From positions 1,364,001 through 1,428,000 of the forward strand of contig NZ_AP022605.1 of NCBI RefSeq assembly GCF_010728155.1: DNA of 64,000 nucleotides, in the 5' to 3' direction. This document shows positions 1 to 8,643 of this stretch, in pieces. The notes beneath the pieces are model-generated. The model did no database searches. It saw only the letters and a list, made by a program, of their open reading frames with translations, and was not told where the DNA came from. A program made the translations under genes and the position numbers. Each line of letters starts with the position of its first letter. Within the stretch, counting starts at the first letter, position 1. This DNA comes from Mycolicibacterium doricum (GTDB lineage: Bacteria > Actinomycetota > Actinomycetes > Mycobacteriales > Mycobacteriaceae).

Positions 1-978
1 CGGGTGCATTGGCGTTCGGGTCGGCGGTGGGCGCCGTCGTTCCGGTTCCCCGAGGGCAACAAGATGGTGGTGGAGAAGCTCAGCTGCAAACATGCGCGGG
101 TGAAGCTGCCCAAGCTTGGGTGGGTGAAATTCCGGGCGTCACGCAGCCTGCAGGGGGAAACCGTCCGCTCGGCCACCCTGTCGCGGGACGGTGCGCACTG
201 GTTCGTGTCGTTGCTCGTCGACGACGGGATCGCGGCCCCGGCAGAGCACGCCGCCCCGGGGACCGCGGTGGGGGTGGATCGTGGTGTGGTGGCGGTGGCC
301 ACCAGCGACGGTGAGCTGGCTGACCGGGAGTTCGTCACGACCGGTGAACGCCGCCGCCTGGTAGCGCTGCAACGCAGGCTGTCCCGCGCGGCCAAGGGGT
401 CGGCAAACCGCACCAAGACCCGGCGGGCTCTGGCGAAGTTGCGGGCCACTGAGCGGCACCGCCGCCAGGATTTCTGCGTCCAGACCGCGCACCGCCTGGC
501 CCAGTCGAACGCAGTCGTGGTGCTCGAAGATCTCAAGACCCGCAACATGACGCGCCGTGCTGCTCGGGTCGAAGATCCCGGCAACGCCGGGGCGTTCCTG
601 CCGAACGGCGCGTCGAGTAAATCCGGTTTGAATCGGGCTGTACTGGGGAAAGGATGGTATCGGTTCGAGCAAGCGTTGAGGTCTGTGTCGCGTTATGCCG
701 GGACACAGGTGATCAAGGTTCCGGCGGCCTTCACGTCGCAACGGTGTCCGGTGTGTGGGCATGTTGACCCGGAATCCCGTGAGAGCCAAGCGGTGTTTCG
801 GTGCACAAACTGCCCGCACGGGCCCGTACACGCTGATGTGAACGCCGCCAAGAATGTATTGGCCGCAGGGCTTGCGGTCACCGCCTGCCGAGAAACCACA
901 GCGCCTGCGGGTGTTGCGGTGACGTCGACGCAGGAACCAGCAGGAAACCGCGAGGAATTACTGCTCCAACCCGTCTAA
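1..978 (+). CDS. tnpB: TnpB-family RNA-guided nuclease of an IS200/IS605-type element, 5' truncated by window edge
   Basis: The reading frame is open from base 1, so the N-terminus lies outside the window. Numbering residues from the GTG at base 4, the split RuvC-like active site is visible: Asp92 in GVDRG, Glu175 in VVLEDLKTRNM, and Asp278 in HADVNAAKN. A four-cysteine zinc ribbon (C248, C251, C267, C270) lies between the second and third catalytic residues, as in the OrfB/TnpB family. Family knowledge: TnpB proteins are guided by an RNA made from the element's right end and help the transposon persist at its donor site. No TnpA transposase is visible here; it may be upstream or absent. The gene ends about 40 bp before the element's right end. 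All three catalytic acidic residues are present, so the nuclease looks intact where it can be seen. Confidence 0.92.
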   Translation, partial: RVHWRSGRRWAPSFRFPEGNKMVVEKLSCKHARVKLPKLGWVKFRASRSLQGETVRSATLSRDGAHWFVSLLVDDGIAAPAEHAAPGTAVGVDRGVVAVATSDGELADREFVTTGERRRLVALQRRLSRAAKGSANRTKTRRALAKLRATERHRRQDFCVQTAHRLAQSNAVVVLEDLKTRNMTRRAARVEDPGNAGAFLPNGASSKSGLNRAVLGKGWYRFEQALRSVSRYAGTQVIKVPAAFTSQRCPVCGHVDPESRESQAVFRCTNCPHGPVHADVNAAKNVLAAGLAVTACRETTAPAGVAVTSTQEPAGNREELLLQPV

Positions 979-1021
979 CAGGTTGGAATCCCCCGACTTT
1001 CAGCCGTGCGGAGGAACGTCA
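890..1021 (+). ncRNA. Probable omega/reRNA region at the tnpB 3' end
   Basis: By analogy with characterised TnpB systems, the guide RNA overlaps the last part of tnpB and ends at the element's right end, with the guide taken from the flanking DNA. Here that would make the guide start near base 1022 inside the interrupted dehydrogenase gene. Only position and the imperfect hairpin near 988-1012 support this. The scaffold was not folded computationally. Confidence 0.3.
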
Positions 1022-1503
1022 ACGCGCTTTACCACACCAAGGATCTGCACACCGACGGCGACGAACAGTGGCTGGCACCGCTGACCCGGGCGCCGGCGCC
1101 GATCGGGCGGGCGCGAACCTACGGCGACGGCACCGACCTGACGGTCCTGACCTTCGGCAACGGCCTGTGGATGAGCCTGCGGGTCGCGCGGCGGCTCGAA
1201 CGCCTGCACATCGCGACCCGCGTCGTCGATCTGCGTTGGCTCGCACCGTTGCCCGTCGACGACATGCTCCGCGAAGCGCAGGCCTCCGGGCGGGTGCTGA
1301 CCGTCGACGAGACCCGCGAGACCGGCGGCGTGGGCGAAGGCATACTCGCCGCGCTGCTGGCCCACGGGTACACCGGCCGCGTCGAGCGGGTGGCCAGCCG
1401 CGACAGCTTCATTCCGCTCGGCGACGCCGCACTTCAGTCGCTGCTGAGCGAGGACGCCATCGAGGCGGCCGCCATCAAGCTGGCCGGAACGGCTGGCGGT
1501 TGA
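1022..1503 (+). pseudogene. Dehydrogenase E1 component (transketolase C-terminal domain), interrupted by the TnpB element
   Basis: From ALYHTKDLHTDGDE onward the frame encodes the C-terminal transketolase-like domain of a 2-oxoacid dehydrogenase-type E1 beta or fused E1 protein, including VVDLRWLAPLPVDDM and TVDETRETGGVGEGI. It ends with TGA at 1501-1503. The residues before ALYHTK come from transposon DNA, so the native start and thiamine-diphosphate-binding half are separated upstream by the element. Without its N-terminal half this fragment cannot be a functional enzyme. The likely role of the intact gene is oxidative decarboxylation of a 2-oxo acid; the specific substrate cannot be told from this half. 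Confidence 0.82.
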
Positions 1504-1523
1504 GCTCTTGCTAACTTGAGCGG

Positions 1524-2744
1524 ATGCCCGCAACGGATCCGGTCCGGCCGCTCGCCGGCGTGCGCATCGTCGAGATCTCCAGCTTCGTGGCGGTACCGCT
1601 GGCGGGGATGACGTTGACGCAGCTGGGTGCCGAAGTGATCCGTGTCGATCCGGTCGGGGGCGCCGCCGACTACCGGCGCTGGCCGGTCACCGACGCCGGG
1701 GACAGCATCTACTGGGCTGGCTTGAACAAGGGCAAGCGTTCGGTCGCCGTGGACATGCGCAGTGCCGAAGGTCAGGAGCTGGTGGCCCGCCTGATCGTCG
1801 AAGCCGGGGTGTTGATCACCAACGTCGGTGGGCGGCAGTGGTGTTCGTACGACACGCTGGCGTCCCATCGCCGGGATCTCATCCACGTCGAAGTCTCGGG
1901 GCGCGCCGACGGCGGCACCGCGGTGGATTACACCGTCAACGCGGCCACCGGGTTCCCCCTGGTGACGGGACCGCCCGAACTGGCCGCCCCGGTCAACCAC
2001 GTGCTGCCGGCGTGGGACGTGTCCTGCGGACTGTATGCCGCGCTGGCAGTCACCACCGCCCTGCGCCGCCGCGACACCGCCGGCGCCGGCGCCCGGATCA
2101 GCATCGCACTGGAAAACGTCGCGCTGGCCACCGCGGGCAACCTCGCATTCCTCACCGAGGCGATGGTGACTGCGCAATCGCGTCCGCGCCTGGGCAACTC
2201 GCTCTACGGCACCTACGGGCAGAACTTCCTCACCGGCGATGGTGCCGCGTTCATGGTGGTGGCGCTGACCAATCGGCACTTCCGCGACCTCACCGAACTG
2301 ACCGGGACCGCCGCCGCCGTCGGCGCACTGGGTGGCGCACTCGGCGCCGACTTCACCGACGAAGGGGACCGCTACCGTCACCGTGACGCGCTGACCGGGT
2401 TGTTCACCGTCTGGTTCAGTGCTCACACCGCTGACGAGGTGGCGTCGGCGCTGTCGGGCACGTCGGTGTTGTGGGAGCGCTACCGCAGCTTCGCGGAAGT
2501 GGCAGCCGACGACCGGGTCACCCACAATCCGCTCTTCACCGCACTCGACCAACCGCGCGTCGGCCGCTACCTGGCTCCCGGGCTGCCGGTGGCGATCGAC
2601 GGCACCTATCCGCCCGCCGTGGCCGCGCCCGCGCTGGGTGACGACACCGCGGACGTCCTCACCGAGTGGCTCGGTATCACCGCCGAGGAGTTCGATCGAA
2701 TGGCCGAATCAGGCTCGGTGGCAACAGGGTCGGACGGAGCATGA
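1524..2744 (+). CDS. CaiB/BaiF family III CoA-transferase-like protein (2-methylfumaryl-CoA isomerase-like)
   Basis: A 406-residue member of the family III CoA-transferases. These move or shuffle CoA between carboxylates through an aspartyl-CoA thioester. The N-terminus has the typical PLAGVRIVEISSFVAVPLAGMTL core and LGAEVIRVDP strand, and VDYTVNAATGFP at residues 134-145 resembles the subgroup acting as intramolecular CoA-transferase on mesaconyl-type CoA esters. That specific assignment is inference. The start ATG follows the broken E1 gene by 21 nt. The stop overlaps the following thioesterase start (ATGA), so the two are probably translated together. A CoA-ester transferase next to an acyl-CoA thioesterase points to a short-chain CoA metabolism unit of unknown substrate. 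Confidence 0.82.
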   Translation: MPATDPVRPLAGVRIVEISSFVAVPLAGMTLTQLGAEVIRVDPVGGAADYRRWPVTDAGDSIYWAGLNKGKRSVAVDMRSAEGQELVARLIVEAGVLITNVGGRQWCSYDTLASHRRDLIHVEVSGRADGGTAVDYTVNAATGFPLVTGPPELAAPVNHVLPAWDVSCGLYAALAVTTALRRRDTAGAGARISIALENVALATAGNLAFLTEAMVTAQSRPRLGNSLYGTYGQNFLTGDGAAFMVVALTNRHFRDLTELTGTAAAVGALGGALGADFTDEGDRYRHRDALTGLFTVWFSAHTADEVASALSGTSVLWERYRSFAEVAADDRVTHNPLFTALDQPRVGRYLAPGLPVAIDGTYPPAVAAPALGDDTADVLTEWLGITAEEFDRMAESGSVATGSDGA

Positions 2745-3556
2745 GCCGCCTGCTCGAGCTTCTCGACGTGGCCGCAGGGAAGGGGGTGGACACCTGGGTC
2801 GGGATGCCGAGCGGCCCGGCGGACAAACGTGCCTACGGCGGTCAATTCGCTGCGCAGAGCCTCGCCGCGGCCGCGCGCACCGTGGACTCCGACCGGCCGC
2901 CGACCAACATGCACCTGCAGTTCCTGCGCGGCGGTGAGGCGGGCGATCCGGTGCACTACGACGTCACCGCCGTGTACGACGGCCGTACCGCGGCATGCCG
3001 CCGCGTCGAATCCCGCCAGGCCGGCCGGCTGCTGACCACCGCGACGGTGTCGTTCGCCGTCCCCATGTCGGGTCCCGAACACGGCCGCCGCCGGATTCCC
3101 GCACCGGGCCCGGACGTCCTGGAGCCGACGGGACCGCCCGGCCCGGCGCCGTCGGTGCCGCTCGACGAACTCGACCTCCGCGTCGCCGACGAAGGCTCCG
3201 GTGAGGATTTCGTGCGCCGGTTGTGGTGGCGCGCCACCGTGGCGCTCCCCGACGATCCGTTGCTGCACACCCTTATCACGGTCTACGTCACCGACCTCTA
3301 CATGATCGACCCGGCCTTGCAGGTGCACCGTCATTCCATGCGGGCGCGGACCCATCGCAGCGGCACCACCGATTCTTCGGTGTGGTTTCACCAACCGGTG
3401 CGCGCCGACGAGTGGAACGTGCTGGAGTCCACCTCACCCGCCGCCGCCCGCGGCCGTGGGGTGGTCACCGCGAGCCTGGTCCGCGCCGACGGCGTCATCG
3501 CCGCGACCCTGGCGCAGGAGGGTCTCATCGCCGAGCGGGAAACTCGGCCGCGCTGA
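2741..3556 (+). CDS. Acyl-CoA thioesterase II (TesB-like, double hotdog)
   Basis: 271 residues with two hotdog-type halves. The first carries RAYGGQFAAQSLAAA and NMHLQFLRGGEAGDPVHYDV, the second carries VYVTDLYMIDPAL and SVWFHQPVRADEW, all typical of the TesB/Acot8 family that hydrolyses acyl-CoA to free acid and CoA in the cytosol. Start ATG at 2741 was chosen because it overlaps the upstream stop as ATGA and gives the expected N-terminus (LLELLDV). A longer in-frame start is possible but would lie inside the CoA-transferase gene. The 3' end overlaps the convergent adenylation-acyltransferase gene by 32 bp, an antisense overlap. Confidence 0.88.
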   Translation: MSRLLELLDVAAGKGVDTWVGMPSGPADKRAYGGQFAAQSLAAAARTVDSDRPPTNMHLQFLRGGEAGDPVHYDVTAVYDGRTAACRRVESRQAGRLLTTATVSFAVPMSGPEHGRRRIPAPGPDVLEPTGPPGPAPSVPLDELDLRVADEGSGEDFVRRLWWRATVALPDDPLLHTLITVYVTDLYMIDPALQVHRHSMRARTHRSGTTDSSVWFHQPVRADEWNVLESTSPAAARGRGVVTASLVRADGVIAATLAQEGLIAERETRPR

Positions 3557-6014
3557 TGGCCGGCCTGCGGTCGCGCAGCCGCCGGCGGAGCAGCGTGAGC
3601 GCCTGGGTCAGCAGCACACCCACCGCGATCGATGCCGCGACGCCCAGCACCGGGTGTCCCTCGAACAAGGCGTAAACCTGGAAGTGCGTGAGATAGGTGT
3701 AGAGCGAGGCCTCGGCGATGACGCCAGCGAGGACCGTCAACCCGGCCGGGCAGCGCAGCGCCGGCAACCAGATCAGCAGCATGAAGCCCGAGAGCACCAG
3801 TACCTCGCGGTTGGTGTCCCCGAAATACCCGGACAACCCGACCACCAGGGCCACGGTGACCGCGATTCGCTGCCACGGCGTGCGGGCCTTTGCGGCCGCC
3901 CATCCGGCCGCGAAGAACCAGAAGGTCAGCATCGTGAACCACGCTTCGCGGCCCAGTTCAAGCCCGAGTACGTCGTAGCGCAGTGCCAACCCGGCGGCCA
4001 GGAACACCACGGCGAACTCGAACGGCCACCGCCGCTCGGCGCGGTCGGCGGCCGGCAGCACCATCAACACCGCCAGCGCGACCAGGATCCACACCAGAAC
4101 CTCGACGAACCACAGCCGCCCGGCGGTCATACTGTCGTGCGGACCGAGGAACTTGTTGGCCAGCAACAGGTTCCACAGGTGATAGTCCTCGGTGACCAAC
4201 ATGGCGATCGCCACCCACACCACCGATGGGACAGCGATCGAGGCGATCGCGGTGCGCAGATGCTGCACCCGCTGCGCGCGGGATGCGGGTGTGAGGCAGA
4301 ACCGGCCGAAGTTGTACCCCGCGATGCCGAGCAGCACATGCGCCCCGCCCCACAGTTCGAACAGCGTGGCGTGCGACCCGACGATCAGCACGATCGCGAC
4401 GGCGCGTAGCGCGACGCTGGTCTCCAGGGTGGCCGTCCAGCGTCGGCGCGGCGGTACCGCACGGGCCTGCAGGTCGCGCAGGGGGATGCGCTGCCAGTCG
4501 GTGGGAAGCCGGCCCAGCGCACGTTCCAGGCGGACCGACGTCGCCACGTACGTCAGCGAGTTGCCGCCGAGGTCGATGAAGCTGGCGGCCGGGTCGATGG
4601 CGTCCTCCTCCAGGTGCAGGACCTCGGCGAAGACCGTCGTCAGGTCGGCGGTCGGCGGGGAGTCTTCGACGGGGGCCGCCAACGCCCGCACCGCCGGGTA
4701 GTCCGGCTTGCCGGTCGGCAGCATCGGCAGCTCGTCGACGGCGACGGCGTGTACCGCGCTCGACGGCACGCCCGCGGCCTCGGCGGCCAGTTGCGCCACT
4801 TGCGCCGGGCGGTGTCGTGCGGCCGCGGCGACGACGAGGCGGTCGTCGAGGTCGGTGCACAACGCGGGCACGCCGCGGTCGCGCAACGCCGTCTCGATCC
4901 GCTGCAGATCGATGCGAAGGCCGTATATCTTGACGAACCGGCTGCTGCGGCCGATCACCTCGTAGAGGCCGTCCGGCCGGCGGCGGGCGATGTCGCCGGT
5001 GTGCAGCGCATCGACCTCGACGCCGCGCGACAGATCGACCGAACTGTGTGCGTAGCCCATCATCACGTTGTCGCCGCGGTACACGAGTTCGCCCGCGGCA
5101 TCGTCGGCCGGCCAGCCGTCGAGCGGTTCGATCGTGAACGACCCGCCCGGGATCGGCACGCCGATGCAGCCGGGATACGCGGCGGCGAGGTGGGGTGGGA
5201 GGTAGGCCATGCGGGCGGTGGCTTCCGTGGCGCCGTACATCACGATCAGTTGCCAGCCGCGCGTGGCGCCGAGTTGGGCGTAGCGTCGCACCTGCTCGGG
5301 TGCCAACCGTCCACCGGCCTGGGTGATGTAGCGCAGATCCGGCAGGTCCATGGCGCCGAAGCCGACGCGGTCGAGCAGATCGAACGTGTACGGCACGCCG
5401 GCGAAGGTAGTGCCGCCGTGGCGGCGGAACAACGCCCAGAACTCGTCGTCGACCACGGAGTGTTCGGTGAGGATGACTGCGGCGCCGCGCAGCAGATGAC
5501 TGTGGATCACCGACAGGCCGTAGCAATACGACATCGGCAGTGTCGTCGCGGCGCGATCGGTTCGGCGGATGCCGAGGTAGTCGGCGATCGCGTGGGCGTT
5601 GCTGAGAAGGTTGCCCCGCGACAGCCGGACCAGCTTCGGCGAGCCGGTGCTGCCCGACGTCGACAGCAGCAGCGCGAGGTCGTCGTGCAAATCGTGCACG
5701 CTGCCGGCGCGGCGTTGGTGCAGGCCGGCCCCGTCGACGACGACGTCGGGGTCGTAGGAAGCCGTCAATTCACCGTGGTCGCGTCCCGCCGGGACGGGCA
5801 GCACCACGTGGCCACCGGCGAGCGCCCCCAGGTAGTGCACCAGCGCCGAGACGTCGTTGCGGGTCTCGAGCATCACCAGGCGACGGGTGCCCCCCAGACG
5901 AGCGGCGACCTCGGACACCCGGTCGGCGAGTCCGCCGTAGGACAGCCGCTGCGAGTCGGTGCCCACAGCGGTTCGACTCCCCTGTGCGCGCAGGTGGTCG
6001 ACAAGGCGGCTCAT
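3525..6014 (-). CDS. Single-chain adenylation - carrier - membrane acyltransferase protein
   Basis: 829 residues in three parts. Residues ~1-450 are an AMP-binding adenylation domain with the P-loop-like STSGSTGSPK, MYGATEATARM, the ALHTGD hinge motif and catalytic Lys436 in LPTGKPDYP. Residues ~460-525 are a phosphopantetheine carrier domain with Ser486 in DLGGNSLT. Residues ~535-815 are an acyltransferase-3-type membrane domain with LRAVAIVLIVGSHATLF (His548), about ten hydrophobic segments and a terminal TYLTHFQVY. By analogy with the DltA-DltC-DltB relay, the protein should activate a carboxylic acid, hold it as a thioester and hand it to an envelope or small-molecule acceptor at the membrane; acid and acceptor are unknown. 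Start ATG 6014 overlaps the stop of the upstream ABC ATPase gene (ATGA), so it is translationally coupled to the iron importer. Confidence 0.85.
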   Translation of the reverse strand: MSRLVDHLRAQGSRTAVGTDSQRLSYGGLADRVSEVAARLGGTRRLVMLETRNDVSALVHYLGALAGGHVVLPVPAGRDHGELTASYDPDVVVDGAGLHQRRAGSVHDLHDDLALLLSTSGSTGSPKLVRLSRGNLLSNAHAIADYLGIRRTDRAATTLPMSYCYGLSVIHSHLLRGAAVILTEHSVVDDEFWALFRRHGGTTFAGVPYTFDLLDRVGFGAMDLPDLRYITQAGGRLAPEQVRRYAQLGATRGWQLIVMYGATEATARMAYLPPHLAAAYPGCIGVPIPGGSFTIEPLDGWPADDAAGELVYRGDNVMMGYAHSSVDLSRGVEVDALHTGDIARRRPDGLYEVIGRSSRFVKIYGLRIDLQRIETALRDRGVPALCTDLDDRLVVAAAARHRPAQVAQLAAEAAGVPSSAVHAVAVDELPMLPTGKPDYPAVRALAAPVEDSPPTADLTTVFAEVLHLEEDAIDPAASFIDLGGNSLTYVATSVRLERALGRLPTDWQRIPLRDLQARAVPPRRRWTATLETSVALRAVAIVLIVGSHATLFELWGGAHVLLGIAGYNFGRFCLTPASRAQRVQHLRTAIASIAVPSVVWVAIAMLVTEDYHLWNLLLANKFLGPHDSMTAGRLWFVEVLVWILVALAVLMVLPAADRAERRWPFEFAVVFLAAGLALRYDVLGLELGREAWFTMLTFWFFAAGWAAAKARTPWQRIAVTVALVVGLSGYFGDTNREVLVLSGFMLLIWLPALRCPAGLTVLAGVIAEASLYTYLTHFQVYALFEGHPVLGVAASIAVGVLLTQALTLLRRRLRDRRPAISAAEFPARR

Positions 6015-7066
6015 GTCAGCACCGCTCCGTGACCCACCACCTGGATGCGCACCTTGGCTTCGACCGGCGGCGGGGCGAGGCTGTTCTGCCGCACGACGAT
6101 CGGTGCGGCGTCGCCGTCCGGGTCGATCGTCAACAGCACGTCGTGGCCGAGGAATTCGGTGGCGATGACGGTTCCGAGGCCGTCGAGCTGGAGCTGTCCA
6201 CTGTCGGAGACCACGGTCGCGACGAGTTGTTCGGGGCGCAGCACGAGGGTGCCCGGACCGTCGTCGGCCGTCACCGGGATGCGCCCGAGCGCGCTGTCGG
6301 CCACGTTGGCCGAAACGGTGCACGGCAGGGTGATGCAGTCGCCGAGGAACTCGGCGGTGAACCGGTCCACCGGTTGGCGGTAGACCTGTTCGGGCGTGCC
6401 CACCTGGGTGAAGCGGCCGTCGCGCATGACCGCCACCTGGTCGGCGACCGACAGCGCCTCCTCCTGGTCGTGGGTCACCAGCAGCGTGGTCACCCCGGCC
6501 CGGGTGAGGAGGCCCGCGACGGCCTTTCGGGTGGACGCACGCAGGCCGGTGTCCAAGGCGCTGAACGGTTCGTCGAGCAGCATCAGGTTCGGTTCACGGG
6601 CCAGTGCGCGGGCCAGCGCGACGCGCTGCTGCTGACCGCCCGACAGTTGGTGAGGACGGCGCGAGGCGAGACCGGGCTCAAGGGACACGGTTTCGAGCAG
6701 TTCGGCCACCCGGGTGCGCACCGCGGAGCGTCGGGCGGTACCGGACAGGCCGTAGGCGACGTTCTGGCCCACCGTCAGGTGGGGGAAGAGGGCACCGTCC
6801 TGGGCGACGTATCCGACGCTGCGGCGGTGCGGCGGCACCGCGCTCGTCGCGCTGGCGACCTGCCGGCCGGCGATGGCGATCGTCCCGGCGTCGGGGGTCT
6901 CGAACCCGGCGATCAGACGCAACAGGGTGGTCTTTCCGCATCCGGACGCTCCGACGATGGCGGTGAGACTGCCCTGGGTGAGATCGAGGTCGATGTGATC
7001 GAGCACCGTGTGGCCGTGGAACGTCTTCGCGAGCGCACGGGCTTCGAGCATGGCGGGGCCGGTCAC
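6011..7066 (-). CDS. fbpC: Fe(III)-type ABC importer ATP-binding protein
   Basis: 351 residues. Walker A GASGCGKT (residues 39-46), signature QLSGGQQQR, Walker B LMLLDEPFSALD and switch VTHDQEEAL are complete. A C-terminal TOBE-like regulatory extension (from about residue 250, LVLRPEQLV) makes it the length of FbpC/PotA-type subunits. It powers uptake through the permease encoded just upstream. The GTG start at 7066 overlaps the permease stop (GTGA); an ATG fifteen bases downstream (7051) is an alternative. The next gene starts in its stop codon, so permease, ATPase and acyltransferase form one coupled transcript. Confidence 0.9.
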   Translation of the reverse strand: MTGPAMLEARALAKTFHGHTVLDHIDLDLTQGSLTAIVGASGCGKTTLLRLIAGFETPDAGTIAIAGRQVASATSAVPPHRRSVGYVAQDGALFPHLTVGQNVAYGLSGTARRSAVRTRVAELLETVSLEPGLASRRPHQLSGGQQQRVALARALAREPNLMLLDEPFSALDTGLRASTRKAVAGLLTRAGVTTLLVTHDQEEALSVADQVAVMRDGRFTQVGTPEQVYRQPVDRFTAEFLGDCITLPCTVSANVADSALGRIPVTADDGPGTLVLRPEQLVATVVSDSGQLQLDGLGTVIATEFLGHDVLLTIDPDGDAAPIVVRQNSLAPPPVEAKVRIQVVGHGAVLT

Positions 7067-8643
7067 TGGGCGACCCCCTTCGTCGACTGCGTGAGCAGGA
7101 TCATCGTCACCGGAACCGCGAGCAGGACCAGCACCAGCGCGTACGGCGCGGCAGCCGCGTAGTCCAGTTCGCTGGCGTAGGACCAGAACAGCATCGACAG
7201 CGTGCGTGTCCCGGTGGGGGCGAGCAGCAGCGTGGCGGTCAGTTCCGTGGCCACCGCGACGAAAACCATCGAAGCGCCGGCCGCCGCCGCGGGTGCGGTG
7301 AGGCGCAATGTGACTCGCAGGAACGTCACGGTCGGGGAGCGGCCCAGCGAGCGGGACGCCTCCTCGAGGCCGGTCGGCACCTGGGCCAACCCTGCGCGCA
7401 CGTTGACCAGTGCACGCGGCATGAACAGCAGCACGTAGGCGAACACGATCAGTGCCACGCTCTGGTAGAGCGGGCGGACGACGTGGATGGTGACGGTCAC
7501 CAGCGCCAGCGCGGTGACGATGCCGGGCAGCGAACTCGTCACGTAATTGGCGCCCTCCACCGCGCGGGCGAGGAAGCCGCCCGACCGCACCGCCACCCAT
7601 GCGACGGGAAATGCCAGCACCGTCGTCAGCAGGGCCGCGGTCCCGGCTAGCGCGACAGTCTGGCCGAGTGCCGCACCGATGCCGCCGAATGCCCAGACCT
7701 CGGCGCCACCGATGTAGAGCCAGCGCAGGATCGTCCACACCGGCACGCCGAGGCCCAACACGGCCAGGGTGGCCAGCGTCAGCTGGGTGGGGATCATGGC
7801 GGGGCCCAAGTGCATCGGCGCGGCGGCACGTTGCGCCCCCGACCCGATTCTGGCGTAACGCGCCGTTCCGCGAGCGGCGGCCTCGGCGATGAGCAGCGTC
7901 AGGCACAGCAGCACCAGCACCCCGGCCAGCATGCTGCCCGCCGCGCCGTCGAACGTCACCTGGAACTGCTGGAAGATCGCGACGGTGAAGGTGTCGAAAC
8001 GCACCATGGCGAACGCACCGAACTCGGCAAGCAGATGCACCGCGATGAGCAGTCCGCCGCCGAGGATGGCGAGCCGCAACTGAGGGAGGACGACCCGGAA
8101 GAAGACCCCGGCCGAGTTGGATCCCAGCGCGCGCGCCGACTCTTCGACGGCCGGATCCAGCCGGCGCAGCGTTGCGGCCGCGGGCAGGTACACGAACGGG
8201 AAGTAGGACAGCGTGGTGACCAGGACACCGGCCCACAACCCGTGCAGCGAAGGGATGACGCCCACCCAGGCGTAGCTGTTGACGAATGCCGGCACCGCCA
8301 GCGGGGCGACGAACACCGGACGCCAGATCGCCCGGCCGGGCAGGTCGGTGCGTTCTACCACCCACGCCACACCCACGCCGATCACCACGCACAGCGGAAC
8401 GGTGAGCGCGACCAGGGCGACGGTGTTGAGCAGCAGCTCGCCGACGCGTGGCCGGACCACCAGTTCGTACGCCCGGCTCCACCCGATCGAGATCGCACCC
8501 CACACCACGTAGCCCAGCGGTATGAGTGTGGCGGCGACCAGGATCGCCACCGTGCCGGAGACCAACGGGCCGGGCCGCGCGGTCTTGTCCGACCGCGTGA
8601 CCGGTGTCGCGGGGGGCGGGATGGGCGGGGCGGCGGTGAGCAC
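7063..8643 (-). CDS. fbpB: Fe(III)-type ABC importer permease, fused two-domain
   Basis: 526 residues with about twelve membrane segments arranged as two homologous BPD-transporter domains, the form typical of FbpB/ThiP permeases. Each half has a cytoplasmic EAA loop: EESARALGSNSAGVFFRVVL in the first and EEASRSLGRSPTVTFLRVTL in the second, where the ATPase docks. Start GTG 8643 directly abuts the TAG stop of the binding-protein gene; its stop overlaps the ATPase start. Substrate is inferred as ferric iron from the binding protein and architecture; thiamine or other cargo is less likely. Confidence 0.9.
   Translation of the reverse strand: MLTAAPPIPPPATPVTRSDKTARPGPLVSGTVAILVAATLIPLGYVVWGAISIGWSRAYELVVRPRVGELLLNTVALVALTVPLCVVIGVGVAWVVERTDLPGRAIWRPVFVAPLAVPAFVNSYAWVGVIPSLHGLWAGVLVTTLSYFPFVYLPAAATLRRLDPAVEESARALGSNSAGVFFRVVLPQLRLAILGGGLLIAVHLLAEFGAFAMVRFDTFTVAIFQQFQVTFDGAAGSMLAGVLVLLCLTLLIAEAAARGTARYARIGSGAQRAAAPMHLGPAMIPTQLTLATLAVLGLGVPVWTILRWLYIGGAEVWAFGGIGAALGQTVALAGTAALLTTVLAFPVAWVAVRSGGFLARAVEGANYVTSSLPGIVTALALVTVTIHVVRPLYQSVALIVFAYVLLFMPRALVNVRAGLAQVPTGLEEASRSLGRSPTVTFLRVTLRLTAPAAAAGASMVFVAVATELTATLLLAPTGTRTLSMLFWSYASELDYAAAAPYALVLVLLAVPVTMILLTQSTKGVAQ

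Larger units (their letters stand above)
1..1021 (+). mobile_element. IS200/IS605-type element, right part, inserted in an E1 dehydrogenase gene
   Basis: The tnpB frame ends at 978 and is followed by a short GC-rich tail (about 983-1021) with a GGAATCCCC...GGAGG...GTCAA layout, the usual right-end architecture of TnpB-carrying elements. From base 1022-1024 the sequence continues directly into the C-terminal half of a dehydrogenase E1 beta-type domain, so the element interrupts that gene. The family inserts without target duplication next to a short tetranucleotide, so no direct repeat is expected. The left end is outside the window. The exact right boundary is uncertain by a few bases. Confidence 0.75.

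Noticed and set aside
139..831. Long minus-strand frame opposite tnpB
   Set aside because: Shadow of the high-GC plus-strand gene; Arg/Pro/His-rich composition and no motif.
4614..6032. 472-codon plus-strand frame opposite the adenylation domain
   Set aside because: Antisense shadow of the minus-strand fusion gene with no recognisable domain.
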